Shown here in pieces: positions 58,922-64,000 of a stretch of 64,000 bases of DNA. The notes beneath the pieces are model-generated. The model was not told the DNA's origin. It worked only from the letters and a program-made list of their open reading frames with translations, and made no database searches. The translations under genes and the position numbers were made by a program. Position 1 is the stretch's first letter. Each line of letters starts with the position of its first letter. This DNA comes from Aggregatibacter kilianii (GTDB taxonomy: Bacteria > Pseudomonadota > Gammaproteobacteria > Enterobacterales > Pasteurellaceae), in the NCBI RefSeq assembly GCF_003129965.1, contig NZ_NRCJ01000011.1, forward strand, positions 41,567 through 105,566, given 5' to 3'.

Positions 58922-60112
58922 TTATTTTAAACGCATAAACCCTTTTCTTAAATCTTCAATTAAATCATCAACATTTTCTAATCCGATATGCACTCGGATT
59001 AATGTTCCCGTTAATTTTCGTTGAATATTCGGACGGATTTTAGCTATTTCTTCCGGTTGGTTATACAAAATCAAGGATTCAAAACCGCCCCAAGAATATG
59101 CCATGGTGAATAATTCAAAATGATTCATGAAGGCTTCTAACTGTTGTTGTGTAAGCTTTTGTTTTAATTCAAAAGAAAATAACCCGCTGGCACCAAGAAA
59201 ATCCCGTTTAAAAAATTCATGCCCGGGGCAACCAGGCAATGCGGGATGATACACGACGCTGACTTCCGACTGTTGTGCCAGCCATTGTGCTACTTTTATG
59301 CTACTTTCTTCATGTTGTTTTAAGCGAATGCCTAAGGTACGCAAACCACGCGCCGTAATATAGGCGCTATCGGCATCCACCATTTGCCCCATTAAATAGG
59401 AATGTTCGCGCAATTTGTCCCAACAACGGGCATTCGATACCGCCGTGCCAATCATGATGTCGGAATGCCCCACCAAGTATTTTGTGCCCGCCTGAATGGA
59501 AATATCAATGTCATGGCCTAAGGCGTTAAACAGCACACCGCCAGCCCAAGTGTTATCAATCATGATGACGATGTCAGGGTTCACCGCCCGCACGGCTTTC
59601 ACCATAGCGGGAATGTCCGGTACCTCCATAGTTAACGAACTTGGTGCTTCAAGAAACAAAACTTTGGTATTCGGCTGAACCAACTCGGCAATTTGGCTGC
59701 CCATCATCGGATCATAAAAGGTTGTGGTGACGCTCAGTTTTTTCAGCACGATATTGCAAAAATCCTGTGTCGGTTCATAAGCCGCACCGGTCACTAAAAT
59801 ATGATCGCCGCTTTGTACAAAAGAGAGAATACTGTTAGTTACTGCTGCCGCACCGCATGGATACAAATAACACCCTGCGCCACCTTCCAATTCACACATG
59901 GCATCCTGCAAAGCAAAATGGGTTAATGTTCCTCGTCTGCCGTAAAACAATTCACCTTTGGCGCGGTTAATCGTGGCGTGTTTTTTATCGGCCAAAGAGT
60001 CAAAAACCAATGAAGAAGCACGTTGTACCACCGGATTGACGGAACCTTGGGTGTAACGCTTTTTTCTGCCGGCGTGAACCAATGTTGTGGCTAAAGAGCA
60101 TTTTTCTGACAT
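58922..60112 (-). CDS. metC: Cystathionine beta-lyase MetC
   Basis: MetC splits cystathionine to homocysteine, pyruvate and ammonia in methionine synthesis. The 396-aa PLP enzyme has [22 protein letters not shown] (only key part quoted), [26 protein letters not shown] and the PLP lysine in [14 protein letters not shown] (Lys 211). The SSLTMEV text and overall length favour beta-lyase over gamma-synthase. It is divergent from pgsA, as in H. influenzae. Confidence 0.95.
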   Translation of the reverse strand: MSEKCSLATTLVHAGRKKRYTQGSVNPVVQRASSLVFDSLADKKHATINRAKGELFYGRRGTLTHFALQDAMCELEGGAGCYLYPCGAAAVTNSILSFVQSGDHILVTGAAYEPTQDFCNIVLKKLSVTTTFYDPMMGSQIAELVQPNTKVLFLEAPSSLTMEVPDIPAMVKAVRAVNPDIVIMIDNTWAGGVLFNALGHDIDISIQAGTKYLVGHSDIMIGTAVSNARCWDKLREHSYLMGQMVDADSAYITARGLRTLGIRLKQHEESSIKVAQWLAQQSEVSVVYHPALPGCPGHEFFKRDFLGASGLFSFELKQKLTQQQLEAFMNHFELFTMAYSWGGFESLILYNQPEEIAKIRPNIQRKLTGTLIRVHIGLENVDDLIEDLRKGFMRLK

Positions 60113-60288
60113 GAGACATCCTTATAAAATGAAGTAAAAGTGCGGTTAATTTAAAACGCATATTAACGCTAATCGACGTTGATAACAAAACCCTTTTTTA
60201 CTGCAAAATTTTGCGAAATTACCATTTTAAAAACCCGTAATCTGATTTAGAATAGCTCTCCAATCCATAAGCAACCTAAAGCAATCCT

Positions 60289-60846
60289 ATGAAATTCAAC
60301 ATCCCCATTTTTCTGACGATATTTCGGGTAATTTTAATTCCTTTCTTCGTTATCGCTTTCTACCTTCCCTTTGATTGGGCGCCTTTCTTAACCACTCTGA
60401 TTTTTTTCATTGCCGGTGTGACCGATTGGTTGGACGGCTATTTAGCGCGCAAATGGAAACAAACCACCAGTTTCGGGGCATTTTTGGATCCCGTTGCGGA
60501 TAAAGTGATGGTAGTTGCAGGGCTTGTACTGGTTGTGGAATATAATCACACTTTTTGGATCACGCTGCCGGCGATCGTCGTAATTTCCCGTGAGATCATT
60601 ATTTCCGCTTTACGCGAATGGATGGCGGAATTGGGCAGTCGTAGCAAAGTGGCGGTTTCTTGGATGGGCAAAGTAAAAACTACTTCACAAATGTTAGCAT
60701 TGGGCGGGTTGCTGTGGCGTTATAACATTTACATGGAAATTGCCGCTATCATTCTGCTTTATATCGCTGCGATTTTAACCATTTGGTCTATGTTGCAATA
60801 TCTCACAGCGGCAAAAGAGAGCTTATTGGAAGACTTCCGCAAGTAA
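60289..60846 (+). CDS. pgsA: CDP-diacylglycerol-glycerol-3-phosphate 3-phosphatidyltransferase PgsA
   Basis: PgsA makes phosphatidylglycerol phosphate, the first step to PG and cardiolipin. The 185-aa inner-membrane protein has about four to six helices and the CDP-alcohol phosphotransferase signature: [12 protein letters not shown] then [14 protein letters not shown] (about 44-71), with the metal-binding Asp residues in place. It is followed by an uptake signal (about 60846) and then the tRNA cluster. Confidence 0.97.
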   Translation: MKFNIPIFLTIFRVILIPFFVIAFYLPFDWAPFLTTLIFFIAGVTDWLDGYLARKWKQTTSFGAFLDPVADKVMVVAGLVLVVEYNHTFWITLPAIVVISREIIISALREWMAELGSRSKVAVSWMGKVKTTSQMLALGGLLWRYNIYMEIAAIILLYIAAILTIWSMLQYLTAAKESLLEDFRK

Positions 60847-60945
60847 AGTGCGGTCATTTTTTAAAAAGTTTTTAAAGTATAGTAAACAACCGAACCTCAA
60901 TTTGAATTTTTTTTAAGCAGTTAAATAAATTTTTAAAATTTCCGT

Positions 60946-60973
60946 TTGACTCACAATAATAAATCCGTAAAAT
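60946..60973 (+). promoter_or_regulatory. Promoter of the tRNA cluster
   Basis: TTGACT (60946-60951), a 16-base spacer and TAAAAT (60968-60973) lie 33 bases before tRNA-Gly. Confidence 0.7.
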
Positions 60974-61006
60974 GCACACCGTTCTTTAGCACTGCTAAAT
61001 GATGAC

Positions 61007-61082
<76 letters not shown>

Positions 61083-61083
61083 A

Positions 61084-61170
61084 GCCCGAGTGGTGGAATC
61101 GGTAGACACAAGGGATTTAAAATCCCTCGCCTTTCGAGGCGTGCCAGTTCAAGTCTGGCTTCGGGCACCA
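61084..61170 (+). tRNA. tRNA-Leu (TAA)
   Basis: 87 bases with encoded CCA and a long variable arm (CGCCTTTCGAGGCGT). Acceptor GCCCGAG / TTCGGGC, anticodon loop TTTAAAA on stem AGGGA/TCCCT, so anticodon TAA. It starts 1 base after tRNA-Gly. Confidence 0.97.
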
Positions 61171-61221
61171 TTTTAAAAACAATCCACCCTTTAAAAATCC
61201 TTATTTAATATCAATCCTTTA

Positions 61222-61297
61222 GGGTCGTTAGCTCAGTCGGTAGAGCAGCGGACTTTTAATCCGTTGGTCGAAGGTTCGAATCCTTCACGACCCACCA
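61222..61297 (+). tRNA. tRNA-Lys (TTT)
   Basis: 76 bases with encoded CCA. Acceptor GGGTCGT / ACGACCC, anticodon loop CTTTTAA (TTT), T arm AGGTTCGAATCCT. Its 3' end borders the phage-like segment, so it is a candidate attachment site. Confidence 0.97.
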
Positions 61298-61809
61298 AAA
61301 TTTCAAAAGTGGCTGTTAAGTGGCTGTTTTTATCCCTACATTATCAGTTCTAAATTTTGTTCCGGTGGCTGTGTCGCCACTGCTTAACTGTAAAGCAAAA
61401 ATGCCAAAAATCGCCACGTAAAATTCAAAATTTCATTTTAAATCAATTAAGTGCGCACAAACGGACGGGAAAGCAGATCTTTTTTTAACTGAAAAACACT
61501 GAAAAAACGTGAAATTTTTACAGTTAAGATCTTTTATAGATCCCTTTTACGCCAAGGCTTCACCGCTGAAAATTAACTGAAAAAACGTGATTTTTTTTTG
61601 CAAAATCGGCGGGAGGGGAAGTGGATTTTACGTGACGCGCTTTTTTGCGTGAAAATTTAACGTGATATGCAATCCGACCGCACTTTATACGATTATTATT
61701 TATTAATCAGTAAGTTATATTTTACGCGAACAATAAAAAACCCTAGGCATTGCCTAGGGTTCCCATGTGCTAATAAATTTCTAACCGTCTTTCTTTTGAT
61801 GCTCTCTCA
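61298..61809. other. Non-coding stretch between tRNA-Lys and the phage genes, with direct repeats
   Basis: 512 bases with no credible gene. It starts with a perfect tandem of aagtggctgtt (61307-61317 and 61318-61328), with a partial third copy near 61365 (gtggctgtg). Further right, actgaaaaaacgtga occurs twice (61498-61512 and 61576-61590), amid other gtgaaattt/cgtgatat-like text. One uptake signal is at 61677-61685. This looks like a phage or island boundary (attachment core and integrase arm-type repeats); no integrase gene is in view. Confidence 0.5.
61734..61761 (-). terminator. Terminator of the phage gene pair
   Basis: CCCTAGGCA with TGCCTAGGG (61741-61759), followed on the minus strand by a run of T, about 50 bases past the baseplate gene stop. 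Confidence 0.8.
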
Positions 61810-63408
61810 TTACTCAATAATCGGCGTTAATCTCCCTTTGATATTTTCCGCCTTGGATGCCTGCGCCGAAAATGCACTTGATTGATCCGGTGTTGGTCCT
61901 CTGTGGGTGTGGGTTTCTAATGTTTTAGCCACATCATGCAAAAGTTGGATCGTTTCTTCTAGCAATCTGAAAATATTCTGCCCCTCTGTACCCACGTGGC
62001 TTTTCGGGGCGACGAATTTCATGCTTTCGGATGATACCCGTTGCGCCAGTCCGTTTATTCTTTCGGTTAACCCGCCCGCAACGCCTAACGTTTTATTGCT
62101 CGCCGTCACTTCTTCGATGTTACCCAAAACATGAACCGACTTATTCCCGCCCACGGTTTCTGTGCTGTCGGAATCGATGGTTTTCGTCGATGTGCCGATC
62201 TGCTTGGTTTCGGTGTCCGTTTGGATCACACGCTCGAATGATTTATCCGTAATACATTGATCCGTTTCGCGGGTTTTGTTGCCTGCCGCGTCGGTGCGCT
62301 CATACACTTCAGGGCGTTGCTGTTTTAACTGCTCGCCCACGGCGACGGCGGGAACCGTCTTGCCCTGCGCTAACATGGTGCGCACAAAAGGTTTATCGGA
62401 TCGCCCGTAAGCAAAACCGATTTCGACCATCGTGCCCACTTCCGGAAACGCAAAATCTCCACCCTGTGAAGCGGTGCTCGTCACGGGCAACGGAACGGCG
62501 GGATAAACTGGAACCGTTTTATCTTCGTTGCCGTTTTCGTCCAGCAATTGCAATTCCACCGCGTATTTTGGGCGGAACGGGTCGGAAATATCGCCGCCGC
62601 CCGACGGATCTGCCACGCCGACCACTTTCGCATATTTCGGCAAGTGATACCCGCCCGCCAGTTCCGGAAAGGTTTTTTCCATTTGCCGCCGTTCCGGGCT
62701 TTTTTGTACGGGTTGCCCGTTTTTGTCTAAGTCGTCCCACTCCAACGTATAATCATCACCCGCAAGGGTCACGCTTTTGATTTTTTTGCCGTTAATTAGC
62801 GCACCGGGGCGAATCGCCGCCATGATCGGCAACGTCATATCATTGGAGCCACTGCGCAACGCCAATCCGCTATCTAACTGAATATTTTTACCGAACCAAC
62901 GGGAATCATCATGCGACCCCACGAATAAAGACCCGTCAGCGGATTGTTGCCACATATAATTTTTAATTTGATATTGCCGCCCAATGTTCGCCAGTAGCTG
63001 ATAGCCCGATCCGTTATGCGTAAAAAGCGGGATCGGATTATCCGCGTAGTCCGCCTGCGGCACTTTAACGGGGATTCCCGTTTGCTGTGTAATCCATGCC
63101 GCCAAATCGCGCAACGTGATATGTCGATGTGAACAACTTAGCGGGCGTTCGAAAATCGCCGCCTTTTCGCGGATAAACAACTTTTTATAGCCCTCGGTTG
63201 CGTCCTGCTCACGCTCTACGAAACCGTCGAACCATTTATAATAGTTGTCATATTCGCCCATCTCGAAGACCGCACTTTTCCCCACGCACTTTTCATCGGT
63301 GCGCACGGTGACAAAGCCGCGCCCGGTGTTGTTCAGTTCTAAAATGATATTTTCGTTAGCCAGATCTAATTCTTTGCCGCCGATGATGCACGTTTTTATG
63401 ATTTTCAT
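61810..63408 (-). CDS. Phage baseplate spike/hub protein (gpV / VgrG-like)
   Basis: A 532-aa phage structural protein. The N-terminal part (to about 200) resembles the hub domain of phage D / Mu gp44 proteins (IILELNNTGRGFVTVRTDE, YYKWFDGFVEREQD, LTLRDLAAWITQQTGIPV-like text). The middle (about 250-350) is an OB-fold spike base with FPEVGTMVEIGFAYGRSDKPFVRTML. The C-terminal part is a repeat-like needle (TETVGGNKSVHVLGNIEE, NKTLGVAGGLTERI) ending in a His-containing tail THTHRGPTPDQ. It belongs to a contractile-tail baseplate. A type VI VgrG is a less likely reading because of the short, phage-like neighbour. It contains one uptake signal. Confidence 0.75.
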   Translation of the reverse strand: MKIIKTCIIGGKELDLANENIILELNNTGRGFVTVRTDEKCVGKSAVFEMGEYDNYYKWFDGFVEREQDATEGYKKLFIREKAAIFERPLSCSHRHITLRDLAAWITQQTGIPVKVPQADYADNPIPLFTHNGSGYQLLANIGRQYQIKNYMWQQSADGSLFVGSHDDSRWFGKNIQLDSGLALRSGSNDMTLPIMAAIRPGALINGKKIKSVTLAGDDYTLEWDDLDKNGQPVQKSPERRQMEKTFPELAGGYHLPKYAKVVGVADPSGGGDISDPFRPKYAVELQLLDENGNEDKTVPVYPAVPLPVTSTASQGGDFAFPEVGTMVEIGFAYGRSDKPFVRTMLAQGKTVPAVAVGEQLKQQRPEVYERTDAAGNKTRETDQCITDKSFERVIQTDTETKQIGTSTKTIDSDSTETVGGNKSVHVLGNIEEVTASNKTLGVAGGLTERINGLAQRVSSESMKFVAPKSHVGTEGQNIFRLLEETIQLLHDVAKTLETHTHRGPTPDQSSAFSAQASKAENIKGRLTPIIE

Positions 63409-63923
63409 TAGCCTAACCCGCCTAATACGTCATCTATTTTTTTAGAAAGTGAGTTATCTTCTTTTTGCGCGTCTTCCGCCCCGCCCGTTTGTGCGGTCTG
63501 CGGTTGTGACGATTGCGCCACAGGGGCGCTTTCGCCCTGTGTTTTTACTTTCGGTTTTGTCTTCCGCGCCTCTTTCTTCTCAGCAACGGAATTTACTTCG
63601 CGCAATGTAAAGGACACTTGCCACGCCAAGCGATTTTCCATTTCCTGTGCCGTCACCGAATCGGCGAATTGCACTTCCCGCATATTCACCGCTTCCGCTG
63701 TGACGGAAGAAACCCGATATTTCGCCTGTTCGCCCTTGCCGTCTTCCGCTTCCGCTAAGTTAAAAAGCTGTGTCAGCCATTCTTTGCGGGCATACGGAAT
63801 CAAGCCGCTAACCTGCAATTCCTTCGCTTTAACGCCCTTTTCGCTTTTTTTCGTACTTGATTTACTGCCGCTCATGTCTTTCTGTTCGCGCTTGACGCTA
63901 ACCGACGTCATCAGATTGTGCAT
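63408..63923 (-). CDS. Phage baseplate-complex protein (gpU-like), possibly altered at its 5' end
   Basis: A 171-aa protein overlapping the spike gene (TAATG). The core IPYARKEWLTQLFNLAEAEDGKG and FADSVTAQEMENRLAWQVSFTLREVNSVAEKK (key parts AWQVSFTL, NSVAEKK) matches, in my recollection, small baseplate-complex proteins of tailed phages that follow tail tape-measure genes. The C-terminal third is a Lys/Gln/Ala/Pro-rich linker ending in DDVLGGLG. The start is uncertain: MSGSKSSTKK (63875) may be the native one, since the sequence just upstream of 63923 belongs to an IS end. Confidence 0.55.
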   Translation of the reverse strand: MHNLMTSVSVKREQKDMSGSKSSTKKSEKGVKAKELQVSGLIPYARKEWLTQLFNLAEAEDGKGEQAKYRVSSVTAEAVNMREVQFADSVTAQEMENRLAWQVSFTLREVNSVAEKKEARKTKPKVKTQGESAPVAQSSQPQTAQTGGAEDAQKEDNSLSKKIDDVLGGLG

Positions 63924-63925
63924 TT

Positions 63926-64000
63926 GACATCCTCCCCGCCCTAAAGGACGGGGATTCCTACTAGCTCCCCCGCTTTGCGTGGGCTACTCTCGGTGGGTTC
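63926..64000 (-). mobile_element. End of an IS200/IS605-type element with omega-RNA-like hairpins (partial)
   Basis: On the minus strand the last 75 bases read as the typical right end of a TnpB-carrying IS200/IS605 element. A G-rich hairpin is formed by the complement of agctcccccgctttgcgtgggct (about 63963-63986). GTAGGAATCCCCGTCC and GGGCGGGGAGGATGTCAA follow (hairpin 63934-63953) and end next to 63926. In such elements this end encodes the 3' part of the omega-RNA that guides TnpB. The transposase/tnpB genes, if present, lie beyond the window. Confidence 0.65.

Noticed and set aside
61810..63408. Type VI secretion VgrG
   Set aside because: The spike-like middle domain fits VgrG too, but the overlapping baseplate-complex gene, the tRNA-adjacent position and the size favour a contractile-tail phage. 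No other T6SS gene is in view.

Overview
The window is about 64 kb of a Pasteurellaceae chromosome. The 9-base Haemophilus-type DNA uptake signal (AAGTGCGGT or its complement) occurs at more than 50 places I located by eye. Many copies are inverted pairs that form the hairpins of intrinsic terminators. Gene content and order match the Haemophilus/Aggregatibacter branch. Examples are purF-cvpA / yfbV-ackA-pta, folK-pcnB-dksA / comEC-msbA-lpxK-kdsB, rimP-nusA-infB-rbfA-truB behind an initiator tRNA, prfA-prmC-kdsA, and metC / pgsA-tRNA cluster. An Aggregatibacter species is my best guess; that is inference, not shown by any single marker.

Layout. Positions 1-6.6 kb hold ubiX (partial), the PurR-type purF-cvpA operon, yfbV, and ackA-pta. 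Positions 6.7-8.8 kb are a small accessory cluster: an FkbM methyltransferase, a secreted M15 peptidase and an AT-rich membrane protein. Positions 8.9-20.1 kb carry folate, RNA and stringent-response genes (folK, pcnB, dksA), DNA uptake (comEC/rec2), lipid A and KDO synthesis (msbA, lpxK, a Trm112-like gene, kdsB) and uvrC. Positions 20.2-25.4 kb hold a selenocysteine-containing selD, the pntAB transhydrogenase and sfsA, followed by a probable Fur-controlled small RNA. Positions 25.6-30.0 kb hold tyrS, an AT-rich histidine phosphatase gene and the sucrose genes scrK-scrB. Positions 30.0-36.2 kb are the large translation/transcription operon (tRNA-fMet, rimP, nusA, infB, rbfA, truB). Positions 36.3-45.1 kb hold ycgL, an orphan minC, a repeat-rich lipoprotein, sixA, glmM, folP, dinB, sstT and a LexA-controlled UmuD-like gene. 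Positions 45.2-51.3 kb hold kdsA, prmC, prfA, pcp, yecM and argS. Positions 51.3-60.9 kb hold a ydgA-like gene, dnaK and dnaJ (separated by repeats), a parDE-type toxin-antitoxin pair with a frameshifted toxin, a porin, metC and pgsA. The right end has three tRNA genes (Gly, Leu, Lys), a 0.5 kb non-coding stretch with direct repeats, two phage baseplate genes, and at the very edge the end of an IS200/IS605-type element.

The points most worth following are: the UGA-encoded selenocysteine and its hairpin in selD; the double Fur box, promoter and terminator with no gene between sfsA and tyrS; the A AAA AAG slip site in the parE-like gene; a lone MinC with an altered MinD-binding motif; a LexA-controlled UmuD relative lacking both catalytic residues; a palindromic repeat built into the coding sequence of prmC; and the omega-RNA-like end of a TnpB-type element next to a prophage remnant at tRNA-Lys.
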